49,807 bases of DNA from assembly GCA_024279115.1 (NCBI GenBank), contig JAJRRW010000091.1, forward strand, positions 1 through 49,807, read 5' to 3'. The position numbers and the translations under genes were made by a program. This document shows, in pieces, positions 1 to 7,621 of the stretch. The notes beneath the pieces were generated by a model. That model did no database searches. It saw only the letters and a program-made list of their open reading frames with translations, and was not told the origin of the DNA. Numbering within the stretch: position 1 is the first letter of the stretch; each line of letters begins with the position of its first letter. The stretch comes from Alphaproteobacteria bacterium (GTDB taxonomy: Bacteria; Pseudomonadota; Alphaproteobacteria; Rhizobiales; JAKIUO01).

Positions 1-413
1 TGAGCAAACCTTTGATTGTGATCGCGAATGTTGTTGTGTCCGACCTGACAATTTTTACTATGTCTTTCATATGGTGACAATAGCATTGTGAGGGGTTAGA
101 ATCCTTTAGATTGTTGGTGCGTTTGATACATAAGGCCGGACTGGTCCCTTAATAATCCCGCTTTGGACAGATAGGGTACAGGGGCTTGCCTCTCTTAAAT
201 TGAATGGTGTTGTCTATTTGCTCCCCGGGGCAAGCCCTGGGAGCCGATGGGGGCCGCACATAAGTCATATCCAGTCCTCGCATACGTAGCTCACGAAACC
301 CTACATATAAAGTGAGGCAGGCCCACTAGCCCCGCTCCCATCCTTCTCGCAAATGGGGTGCAGGGGCTTGCCCTTGCCGCTCTGCGCGGAGCAGGCCCGC
401 CCGGCGAGGGCAT
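1..413. other. Non-coding left edge with dispersed repeat fragments
   Basis: I see no convincing gene here. The stretch holds a GC-rich near-palindrome, CTCCCCGGGGCAAGCCC, at 221-237, continuing to a GGGAGC at about 239-244, and the segment GTGAGGCAGGCCCACTAG at 312-329. Both recur in the same order and orientation near the right end of the window (about 49622-49647 and 49689-49705). A further short motif, CAGGGGCTTGCC, occurs twice (about 179-190 and 361-372). This looks like a decayed mosaic of intergenic repeats downstream of nadE. Confidence 0.5.
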
Positions 414-2105
414 TCACACTGGATCGCGGAAGCGATTGGTAATGGGGTAGCGGCGGTCACGGCCAAAATTACGGCTGGTGATTTTGATGCCCGGGGCCGC
501 CTGACGGCGTTTATATTCCGCGATATAGAGGAGATGTTCGATTTTTTTGACCATCTGTTCATCGTGGCCTTTGCCGACAATGTCCGCCACTGACATTTCG
601 CGTTCCACAAGACCTTGCAGAATATCATCGAGCACTTCATAGGGCGGCAGGCTGTCATCGTCGCGTTGATCTTCGCGCAACTCGGCGCTTGGTGGCTTGG
701 TGATAATGTTGGGGGGGATGACAACGCCGTCTGGGCCAAGTGCGCCCGCTGGTTTGTGCTCATTGCGCCAGCGGCACAGATCGAACACCTGCACCTTGTA
801 GACATCCTTGATGGGGTTGAAGCCGCCGTTCATATCGCCATAGATGGTGGCGTATCCCACCGACATTTCCGATTTGTTGCCGGTGGTGACGAGCATCAGA
901 TTGAACTTGTTGGAGATGGCCATTAGCATGACGCCTCTGGTGCGCGATTGCAGATTTTCCTCGGTCACGTCAGCTTTGTGATCCTTGAAGAGCGGCGCCA
1001 GTTCTTGCAAAAAACCGGTCACGGGTTTTTCGATAGGCAAGGTGTCATAGGGAACATCGAGCGCCTCGGCGCAGTCTTTGGCGTCCTTGAGGCTTTCATC
1101 CGAGGTATAGTGATAGGGCAACATGACGCAATAGACACGCGACGGCCCCAGGGCGTCAACGGCAATGGCTGCACAAATGGCGCTATCGACGCCCCCCGAC
1201 AGGCCCAGCACGACGCCAGGAAAACCGTGCTTTTCCACATAATCGCGCAGGCCCAGCACCAATGCGGCATAAATGGCGGCCTCGCCACTGGACCAGTTTT
1301 GCGGTTCGGCCTTGTCGCAGGTCCAGTCGTTGTCGTTGCGGGTCCAGTTTGAAATGATCAGAGCAGGGGCAAAGTCGGGCCCTTGCAGGGCGATGCTTTG
1401 ATCCTTGTTGCAAATGAAAGAGGCGCCATCAAACACCAGCTCATCTTGTCCGCCGACCTGATTGACATATAACAAAGGCAGGCCCGTCTCCTTGATGCGC
1501 TGTGCGACAATTCGTTTGCGGGCCGCTCGTTTTTGAACGCTGAACGGCGAGCCGTTGGGAACCACAAGGATCTGCGCACCTTGCTTGGCCAGATGGCGGC
1601 AAATATCCCCATTGCTCCAGATATCTTCGCATATGGGCGTACCCAGCTTGATGCCTTTGACCTCGATGGGCTCTGGCAGTGGGCCGCGCTCAAAGACCCG
1701 TTTTTCATCAAACACCGAATAGTTCGGCAGATCGCGCTTCATAACCAACTGGCTGATCTTGCCATCCGCCAGCAAAGCAAGTGCATTATATAGCTTGTTT
1801 TTCGTGAGCCACGGCGTGCCGATCAATATAGCGGTGTCAAGGCCCCTGGTGGCCTTGGCAAGGGTTTTGATAGCGTCCATGGCGGCGCGTTGAAAGGAGG
1901 GCTTGAGGATCAGGTCTTCGGGGGGATAGCCGGTGATAAACAGCTCGGTGAAGACCAGCAGATCACAATCGGCCTGTTGCGCGTCTTTAAAGGCATCGTT
2001 GGCGCGTTTGGCATTGCCGTTGATGTCGCCAACGGTCGGGTTGAGCTGGGCAAGCGCTATCTTGAGTTTCTTTGGGCGCAATATGTGAGGTGTTTTAGGA
2101 GCCAT
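414..2105 (-). CDS. nadE: Glutamine-dependent NAD+ synthetase
   Basis: This enzyme makes NAD+ from nicotinate adenine dinucleotide, using ammonia released from glutamine, in the cytosol. The N-terminal half is a nitrilase-fold glutaminase with the expected Glu (FTELFITGYPPEDL), Lys (MKRDLPNY) and Cys (GTPICEDIW). The C-terminal half is the synthetase with the ATP-binding P-loop LGLSGGVDSA. At 563 residues the length fits the two-domain bacterial form. I place the start at the ATG at 2103-2105 (MAPKTPHIL); the frame is open a little further up to a TTG at 2141, but that stretch looks non-coding. The gene stands alone and diverges from rpmI. The family assignment is firm; the exact start is less so, because no strong ribosome-binding site is visible. 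Confidence 0.95.
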   Translation of the reverse strand: MAPKTPHILRPKKLKIALAQLNPTVGDINGNAKRANDAFKDAQQADCDLLVFTELFITGYPPEDLILKPSFQRAAMDAIKTLAKATRGLDTAILIGTPWLTKNKLYNALALLADGKISQLVMKRDLPNYSVFDEKRVFERGPLPEPIEVKGIKLGTPICEDIWSNGDICRHLAKQGAQILVVPNGSPFSVQKRAARKRIVAQRIKETGLPLLYVNQVGGQDELVFDGASFICNKDQSIALQGPDFAPALIISNWTRNDNDWTCDKAEPQNWSSGEAAIYAALVLGLRDYVEKHGFPGVVLGLSGGVDSAICAAIAVDALGPSRVYCVMLPYHYTSDESLKDAKDCAEALDVPYDTLPIEKPVTGFLQELAPLFKDHKADVTEENLQSRTRGVMLMAISNKFNLMLVTTGNKSEMSVGYATIYGDMNGGFNPIKDVYKVQVFDLCRWRNEHKPAGALGPDGVVIPPNIITKPPSAELREDQRDDDSLPPYEVLDDILQGLVEREMSVADIVGKGHDEQMVKKIEHLLYIAEYKRRQAAPGIKITSRNFGRDRRYPITNRFRDPV

Positions 2106-2239
2106 AAGCGACTGTTTAGGGCCTGTGGAGGCTGGCCGCAAGGGGGGGTGTTATTCTATCATGAAGAGTTTGGGGGGGCTTTTTCCTGAGTTTTCCGGGG
2201 CTTTGCCAAGAGTTTGCCCGGACTTTCCCAAGACTTTAC

Positions 2240-2268
2240 TTGTCAGCTTGCTTGAAAACCATTATAAA
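2240..2268 (+). promoter_or_regulatory. Probable promoter of rpmI-rplT
   Basis: TTGTCA at 2240-2245 and TATAAA at 2263-2268 are separated by 17 bases, a close match to a housekeeping sigma-70 promoter. It would start transcription near 2275 and leave a leader of about 120 bases before rpmI. Ribosomal-protein leaders of this kind often carry autoregulatory structure, but I could not assign a known leader family here. infC, the usual neighbour upstream of rpmI, is absent. Confidence 0.6.
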
Positions 2269-2396
2269 ACCTCTTCCTGAACGGTCCGGCGGGGCATGCC
2301 GTGGCTGTTCTTCAAGCGTAAAACAGGAATATTTTGAAAGAACTGCCTGTTCTGGTGGGCTTTTCATCTATTCCATATCTGATCGGAGAAACGCAA

Positions 2397-2594
2397 ATGC
2401 CCAAGATGAAGACAAAAAGTGGCGTCAAAAAACGCTTTAAACTGACCTCCAAAGGCAAAGTCCGTGGCGGTCAAGCCGGCAAACAGCATGGTATGATCAA
2501 GAGAACCAAGAAATTTATTCGCAATGCGCGGGGCACGACTTTGCTCGCTGATTGTGATGCCAGAATCATCAAGAAATTTATGCCATACGGCTAG
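2397..2594 (+). CDS. rpmI: 50S ribosomal protein L35
   Basis: This is a 65-residue, strongly basic ribosomal protein. It begins [15 protein letters not shown] and contains the family's typical [20 protein letters not shown] core. The start at 2397 has a GGAGA ribosome-binding site at about 2385-2389, and the open frame upstream of it is non-coding leader. rplT follows after 54 bases, so the two are very probably cotranscribed, as in most bacteria. Confidence 0.97.
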   Translation: MPKMKTKSGVKKRFKLTSKGKVRGGQAGKQHGMIKRTKKFIRNARGTTLLADCDARIIKKFMPYG

Positions 2595-2648
2595 GTTTTG
2601 ATTTTAAATTTCCACAGGTTTTAATTCCCCAAGTTTGAGGAGACGTTC

Positions 2649-3014
2649 ATGTCACGTGTAAAAAGAGGCGTTACCACACACGCCCGCCACCGTAAAATTA
2701 TTAAAAAAGCCAAGGGCTATTATGGCCGCCGCAAAAATACCTTCCGCATTGCCAATCAGGCCGTGGAAAAAGCCGGCCAATATGCTTATCGCGACCGTAA
2801 GGTCAGAAAACGCAATTTCCGCTCCTTGTGGATCCAGCGCATCAATGCTGGCGTGCGTGCCTATACCGACAATGCCATGACCTATGGACCGTTTATGAAC
2901 GGTCTCGCCAAGGCTGGTATCGAGGTTGATCGCAAGGTTCTGGCTGATCTGGCCGTTCATGATGTCGATGGCTTTAATGCCCTTGTCGATCAGGCCAAAG
3001 CAGCGCTGAAATAA
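2649..3014 (+). CDS. rplT: 50S ribosomal protein L20
   Basis: This 121-residue basic protein binds 23S rRNA early in assembly of the large subunit. It starts [20 protein letters not shown] and has the conserved [20 protein letters not shown] and [20 protein letters not shown] blocks. A TTTGAGGAGA ribosome-binding site lies just before the ATG at 2649. In other bacteria L20 represses the operon; whether the leader here does so cannot be judged by eye. pheS lies downstream, separated by a 125-bp palindromic repeat element. Confidence 0.97.
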   Translation: MSRVKRGVTTHARHRKIIKKAKGYYGRRKNTFRIANQAVEKAGQYAYRDRKVRKRNFRSLWIQRINAGVRAYTDNAMTYGPFMNGLAKAGIEVDRKVLADLAVHDVDGFNALVDQAKAALK

Positions 3015-3033
3015 AAGTTTTGATTGCAAAATT

Positions 3034-3158
3034 GTCATCCCCGCGAAGGCGGGGATCCATAACCACTGATCTAGCCATTTTATGTCGTGACTCGTAGTTG
3101 ACTTTTCGACTGTTTTGCGATGGCAGGGAGTATGGTTCCCCGCCTGCGCGGGGATGAC
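3034..3158. repeat. Palindrome-flanked repeat element, copy 1
   Basis: Two 25-base arms in inverted orientation (3034-3058, beginning GTCATCCCCGCG, and 3134-3158, ending CGCGGGGATGAC) match at about 23 of 25 positions. Each arm is also a hairpin by itself (CCCCGCNNNGCGGGG type). They enclose about 75 bases. A second copy with the same organisation and partly similar interior is at 31792-31918. The GTCATCCCCGCG motif is a common interspersed repeat in proteobacteria. This copy ends only 32 bases before the pheS start codon, so it could act as a terminator for rplT or as a structured leader. Confidence 0.85.
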
Positions 3159-3190
3159 ATCGGTGTACCTTATGGGGTGAGAGACTCATC

Positions 3191-4273
3191 ATGTCGGAAA
3201 TCAAGCAGCTGGAAACACAGATACTTGCCGCCATCAAGGCGAGCGATGAGCTTGCCGGGCTGGAAGAAATCCGCGTTTCGGCACTTGGCAAGAAGGGCAG
3301 TGTTTCGGCCTTGATGAAAGGGCTTGGGAAACTGCCCGCGAACGAGCGCGCGAGCTTTGGCCAGCAGGTCAATGGCGTCAAACAGGCGCTCAATCAGGCG
3401 CTTGGCGACAAGAAAGCGGCGCTTGCCGATCGAGCGCTGGCGGCCCGACTTGCCTCCGAAAGCGCCGATGTGACGCTGCCGGTGCGCCCCGGGCCACTGG
3501 CCGAGGGCCGTATTCACCCGATTTCGCAAGTGATGGACGAGATCAACGAAATCTTTGCCGATATGGGCTTTGATATTGCGGAAGGTCCCGATATTGAGGA
3601 TGATTTCCACAATTTCACCGCTCTTAATATTCCTGCCGAACATCCCGCACGCCAGGAACAAGACACCTTCTATTTTCCTAAGCGCGCCGATGGCTCCAGC
3701 CTGGTATTGCGCACCCATACCAGTCCGGTGCAGATCAGAACCATGGCGTCGCGCCAGCCTCCGATCCGCATCATTGCGCCGGGCCGCGTTTATCGCATCG
3801 ACAGCGATCAGACCCACACCCCCATGTTTCATCAAGTCGAGGGGCTGGTGATCGACGAGCAAACCCATATGGGGCATTTGAAATGGGTGCTGGACGAATT
3901 TCTCAAAGCCTTTTTTGAAGTTGATAATGTGCAAATGCGCTTTCGCGCCAATCATTTCCCGTTTACCGAACCCTCGATGGAAGTCGATGTGCGGTATAAG
4001 AGAGTGGGGGATGAAGTACGCATTGGCGAGGGCGACGAGTGGATGGAGATCCTTGGCTGCGGCATGGTGCATCCCAATGTGCTCAAAGCCGTTGGCTATG
4101 ATCCTGACAAATTACAAGGATTTGCGTTTGGTGTCGGCATCGACCGGTTGGCCATGCTGAAATATGGAGCGCCGGATTTGCGCGATTTCTTTGCCGCAGA
4201 CATGCGCTGGTTGAAGCATTACGGGTTTGGCGTTTTGGATGTACCAACCCTGGCGGGGGGACTTGGTTCTTGA
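3191..4273 (+). CDS. pheS: Phenylalanine--tRNA ligase alpha subunit
   Basis: The alpha subunit of cytosolic (alpha-beta)2 phenylalanyl-tRNA synthetase carries the class II catalytic core. Its 360 residues start with the coiled-coil tRNA-binding arm (about residues 1-85). The catalytic domain then shows [13 protein letters not shown], motif 2 ([20 protein letters not shown]), [12 protein letters not shown] and motif 3 ([17 protein letters not shown]). The length is normal. The beta-subunit gene does not follow directly: a tandem repeat and a cytochrome gene intervene. The stop codon (4271-4273) lies inside the first unit of that repeat. Confidence 0.97.
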   Translation: MSEIKQLETQILAAIKASDELAGLEEIRVSALGKKGSVSALMKGLGKLPANERASFGQQVNGVKQALNQALGDKKAALADRALAARLASESADVTLPVRPGPLAEGRIHPISQVMDEINEIFADMGFDIAEGPDIEDDFHNFTALNIPAEHPARQEQDTFYFPKRADGSSLVLRTHTSPVQIRTMASRQPPIRIIAPGRVYRIDSDQTHTPMFHQVEGLVIDEQTHMGHLKWVLDEFLKAFFEVDNVQMRFRANHFPFTEPSMEVDVRYKRVGDEVRIGEGDEWMEILGCGMVHPNVLKAVGYDPDKLQGFAFGVGIDRLAMLKYGAPDLRDFFAADMRWLKHYGFGVLDVPTLAGGLGS

Positions 4274-4378
4274 AAAGGACCAGGGTCTTGAACGCCAGGA
4301 CTTGGATCTCGAATGGCCGACCTGGTGCTTGAAAAATAATCTGGATCTCGAATAAAGGACTTGGATCATGAAATTTTT
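4261..4378 (+). repeat. Degenerate tandem repeat, six units of about 20 bp
   Basis: Six units with the rough consensus ACTTGGATCTCGAA plus about six variable bases run head to tail: 4261-4278, 4279-4299, 4300-4319, 4320-4338, 4339-4358 and 4359-4378. The first unit contains the pheS stop codon and the last contains the start codon of the cytochrome gene (4368). Unit length drifts from 18 to 21 bases, so the array is old or free of coding constraint. The repeat fills the whole gap between the two genes and also supplies GGAC just upstream of the second start codon. Confidence 0.75.
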
Positions 4379-4829
4379 GTGGACGGCATTGATTGCGTCT
4401 TGGCTGATAATCGGCGGGCTGGTTTATCTGTTTTTTATCAAGGGCTCGGTGATCGAGGCCAATGATCAGCGCACGGCGATTGTTCTGACCGAAGGGGAGC
4501 GGGATTTCGTTCTTGCTGAGATGCGCGGGTTTTTGACCGCCGTTCAGGGCGTTTTGGAAGGTGTTGACGAAAAAGACATGAAAAAAGTTGCGCAGGCTGC
4601 CAAGGCGGCCGGTGCGGTGGCGACCAAAAATATGCCGGGTTCCTTGCCGCGCAAACTGCCTTTGGCGTTCAAGCAAATGGGGCATCCGACCCATAATGCC
4701 TTTGATGAACTGGCGGTTGAGGCCTCTGACATTGGCGATGCCGGTCAGGTGATCAACAAACTAAGCACCCTCATGAACAATTGCGTTGCCTGTCACGCCA
4801 CCTACAAGCTTGTGGTGGGCGCGAAATAG
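4368..4829 (+). CDS. Membrane-anchored class II-like cytochrome c
   Basis: This is a 153-residue protein with one N-terminal transmembrane segment (about residues 4-24) that would anchor it to the inner membrane facing the periplasm. The rest is helical, and the single heme-attachment motif CVACH lies at the extreme C-terminus (residues 139-143). A C-terminal heme motif on a helical domain is typical of the cytochrome c-prime / c-556 family (class II). The specific redox partner is unknown. The gene sits between pheS and pheT, 31 bases before pheT, and is probably cotranscribed with them, although nothing links its role to tRNA charging. Heme attachment implies a cytochrome c maturation system elsewhere in the genome. 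Confidence 0.8.
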   Translation: MKFLWTALIASWLIIGGLVYLFFIKGSVIEANDQRTAIVLTEGERDFVLAEMRGFLTAVQGVLEGVDEKDMKKVAQAAKAAGAVATKNMPGSLPRKLPLAFKQMGHPTHNAFDELAVEASDIGDAGQVINKLSTLMNNCVACHATYKLVVGAK

Positions 4830-4860
4830 ATTTCGCGACTTTTAACCCGGGATTTGAGAT

Positions 4861-7272
4861 ATGAAATTCACTTTGAGTTGGTTGAAAGAGCATCTGGATA
4901 CCAAGGCATCGCTCGAACAAATCTGTGATGCTTTGACGATTACCGGGCTGGAAGTCGAGGGCATTGAGGATCCAGCGCAAACATTTGCGCCTTATGTGAT
5001 CGGCGAAGTGCTGGAGGCAAGCCCTCATCCCGATGCCGACAAGTTGCAGGTTTTGAACGTGGATACGGGCAAGGGCTGCGTACAGGTTGTTTGCGGTGCT
5101 CCCAATGCCCGCAAGGGATTGAAAGGCGTCTTTGCGCCGGTGGGCACCTATGTGAGTGGGATCGACCTGACGCTTAAAAAGGCCAAAATTCGCGGCGTCG
5201 AAAGTTTTGGCATGATGTGCTCGGAGCGCGAGCTGGAATTATCCCAAGAGCATGACGGCATTATCGATCTTGACACGGATGCCAAGCCGGGCACCCCTTA
5301 TGCGCAAGTCGCTGGCCTTGACGATCCAACCATTGAAATCGCCATCACGCCGAACCGCCCCGATGCGCTTGGCGTGCGCGGCATTGCCCGCGATTTGGTG
5401 GCCGCCGGGCTTGGCACGCTGAAAAAAGACCCTTTGACCAAGACCAAAGGCAAGGGGGAGTGCCCCATCAAGATCGAGCTGGACAATGGCGATCAATGTC
5501 CGGTGTTTGCCGGTCGGTTGATCACAGGGATCAAAAATGGTCCTTCTCCAGACTGGTTGCAGCAACGCCTCAAGGCGGTTGGCCTGCGCCCTATCAACGC
5601 GCTGGTCGATATGACCAATTATATTTCCTATGATCGCGGACGCCCCTTGCATGTCTATGATGCCGACAAATTGAAGGGGCCTGTTCGCGCTCGTGCGGGG
5701 CGAGATGGGGAGCAGTTTTTAGCGCTTGATGGCGAGACCTACAAGGTCGATGAGCGCATGTGCGTGATTGCGGATGATAGCGGCGTGCTCGGGCTTGGCG
5801 GCATTATGGGCGGCGAGGACAGCGGCTGTACCGCCGACACCACCAGCGTCTTTATTGAGAGCGCCTGGTTCGATCCTATCAACACGGCGATGACGGGGCG
5901 GCGGCTCAATCTGATGTCCGATGCGCGCTATCGCTTTGAGCGCGGTGTCGACCCTTCTTCTGTCGAGGACGGGCTGCATCTGGCGACAAAAATGGCGTTG
6001 GGGCTTTGTGGTGGCGAGCCCAGCAAGATCGAGATTGCCGGAGCGGCTCCCTTGCGCGATCTGACCATTGAGCTGGAGGCCAAAAAGCAGTTCAAGCGCT
6101 TGACGGGGGCATCGCTTAGCGAAAACAAAATCGAAAAAATTCTCCAAGACCTTGGCTTTAAAGTCAAAACAAAGGGTGCGGTTCTGACGGTCAAGGTGCC
6201 GGAATGGCGCCCTGACGTGCATGGCGCTGCCGATCTGGTTGAAGAGGTTGTACGCATTTATGGTGTCGATAATATCGACACCACGCCGCTGCCAGCCCTG
6301 TCAGGTGTGGCGAAGCCCGTTTTGACCATCCGCCAGAAACGGGTGTCACGGTCGCGCCGTTTGCTGGCGGGGCGCGGGTTCGTGGAAGCGGTTACCTATT
6401 CCTTTATTCAGCGCCCGCATGCAAAGCTGTTTGGCGGCGGCTTGGCATGCATAGAGCTTGCCAACCCCATCTCCAGCGATATGTCGAGCATGCGCCCAGG
6501 CCTGATGCCGGGATTACTTGGCGCCATCAAGCGCAACCGTGCGCGCGGTGTCATGGACGCCGCCTTGTTTGAAGTGGGGCAATCTTATCGCGGCGACCAG
6601 CCAGATGATCAATATGTCAGCGCCTGCGGCATCCGCTTTGGTCACAATGCTTTGAGCGGGGCGGGACGCCATTGGTCGGGGAATACAAACAGCGTTGATC
6701 TGTTTGAGGTGAAGGCTGACTGTCTGGCGCTTTTGTGCCAGCTTGGTGTTGATACAAGTAAAGTACAGATCAGCCGCGATGCCCCGGACTGGTATCATCC
6801 CGGGCGTTCCGGCGTCATTCGTCTGGGCCCCAAAATCATTCTGGGCTATTTTGGCGAGCTGCATCCAGGGGTACTTGGCAAAATGTCTGTGGCGGGTGCT
6901 GTCGCCGGGTTCGAGCTGTTGATTGATGATTTGCCGGTGCCAAAACGTAAAGGCGTAAGTCATACGCGCAAAGCCCTGAAAATTACCGATCTGCAACAGG
7001 TTAAGCGAGATTTCGCGTTTCTTGTGGATATTGATACGCCCGCCAATGAGGTGGTGCGGGCCGCGCAATCTGCTGACAAGAAGTTCATCCAGGCGGTGAA
7101 TGTGTTTGATTGTTTTGAAGGCGAGGCGCTTGGCGCGGATAAAAAATCCTTGGCTATTGAAGTGACCTTGCTGCCCATCGACGAAACCCTCACCGACAAA
7201 CAGATCGACGAGGTGGCCAGCAAAGTGATCGCCGCCGTCAGCAAAGCAACGGGCGGTGAAATTCGCGGCTAA
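4861..7272 (+). CDS. pheT: Phenylalanine--tRNA ligase beta subunit
   Basis: The beta subunit of phenylalanyl-tRNA synthetase provides tRNA binding and editing. Its 803 residues show the standard order: an N-terminal EMAP-type tRNA-binding domain (about 40-150, VGAPNARKG-like VVCGAPNARKG), the B3/B4 editing domain (about 210-380, with GIMGGEDSG), B5 (about 400-475), the catalytic-like domain (about 490-690), and a C-terminal ferredoxin-fold anticodon-binding domain (about 705-803, DFAFLVDIDTPANEVV). The length is normal for the bacterial form and no disruption is visible. It is 31 bases downstream of the cytochrome gene. Confidence 0.97.
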   Translation: MKFTLSWLKEHLDTKASLEQICDALTITGLEVEGIEDPAQTFAPYVIGEVLEASPHPDADKLQVLNVDTGKGCVQVVCGAPNARKGLKGVFAPVGTYVSGIDLTLKKAKIRGVESFGMMCSERELELSQEHDGIIDLDTDAKPGTPYAQVAGLDDPTIEIAITPNRPDALGVRGIARDLVAAGLGTLKKDPLTKTKGKGECPIKIELDNGDQCPVFAGRLITGIKNGPSPDWLQQRLKAVGLRPINALVDMTNYISYDRGRPLHVYDADKLKGPVRARAGRDGEQFLALDGETYKVDERMCVIADDSGVLGLGGIMGGEDSGCTADTTSVFIESAWFDPINTAMTGRRLNLMSDARYRFERGVDPSSVEDGLHLATKMALGLCGGEPSKIEIAGAAPLRDLTIELEAKKQFKRLTGASLSENKIEKILQDLGFKVKTKGAVLTVKVPEWRPDVHGAADLVEEVVRIYGVDNIDTTPLPALSGVAKPVLTIRQKRVSRSRRLLAGRGFVEAVTYSFIQRPHAKLFGGGLACIELANPISSDMSSMRPGLMPGLLGAIKRNRARGVMDAALFEVGQSYRGDQPDDQYVSACGIRFGHNALSGAGRHWSGNTNSVDLFEVKADCLALLCQLGVDTSKVQISRDAPDWYHPGRSGVIRLGPKIILGYFGELHPGVLGKMSVAGAVAGFELLIDDLPVPKRKGVSHTRKALKITDLQQVKRDFAFLVDIDTPANEVVRAAQSADKKFIQAVNVFDCFEGEALGADKKSLAIEVTLLPIDETLTDKQIDEVASKVIAAVSKATGGEIRG

Positions 7273-7286
7273 AAGGGGAGGGGCCG

Positions 7287-7507
7287 GTGAGCGCATTTGA
7301 TTGGCATGGTGATTTGATCACACGCCAGACGCCGGTCACGCCAAGCTATAAAAATACGCAAAATGTGCGTCTCTTTTGACGCTTCAATGTGGCGAGAGTT
7401 TTAAATTTGACCGTGAGTTCATGTCCTGGATCAAGGATGGAAAAACTAAAACCATGGGAGATGTGGCGGATGAGTGGCTGCGCCGCCATCCTTTGGCACT
7501 GGCCTGA
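7287..7507 (+). pseudogene. DUF6434-family small protein, frameshifted
   Basis: From a GTG at 7287 the frame reads SAFDWHGDLITRQTPVTPSY and NTQNVRLF, then stops at TGA 7377-7379. From 7388 a second frame resumes the same domain with CGESFKFDREFMSWIKDG, KTMGDVADEWLRRHP and a TGA at 7505-7507. Adding one T to the TTTT run at 7374-7377 joins the halves into a single 73-residue protein with continuous family similarity. The DUF6434 assignment is from memory of that family's FDWH...TPSYKNTQNVRRF and KFDR.FM.W pattern. The function is unknown. It starts 14 bases after the pheT stop. It is either a recent pseudogene or a one-base sequence error. Confidence 0.7.
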
Positions 7508-7621
7508 ATGATCCAGCAAGGGCCGGTATTGATTGGGGCGGGGTTCTTGCATGGCGCGATAAATCTTGTAAGATAATGCTAAGCTCGTTGTGAGCCCCGA
7601 TGGGAAGCGGGAATTTTGGGA

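Noticed and set aside
3120-3314. Small frames over the 3034-3158 repeat, with MDPRLRGDD-like peptides
   Set aside because: They are translations of the GTCATCCCCGCG repeat and appear in many genomes without being genes.
3170-4072. A 300-codon minus-strand frame
   Set aside because: It is the shadow of pheS, which has all class II synthetase motifs on the other strand.
7474-7552. Minus-strand frame of 68 codons at 7346-7552
   Set aside because: It is opposite the DUF6434 coding stretch and has no protein-like features.
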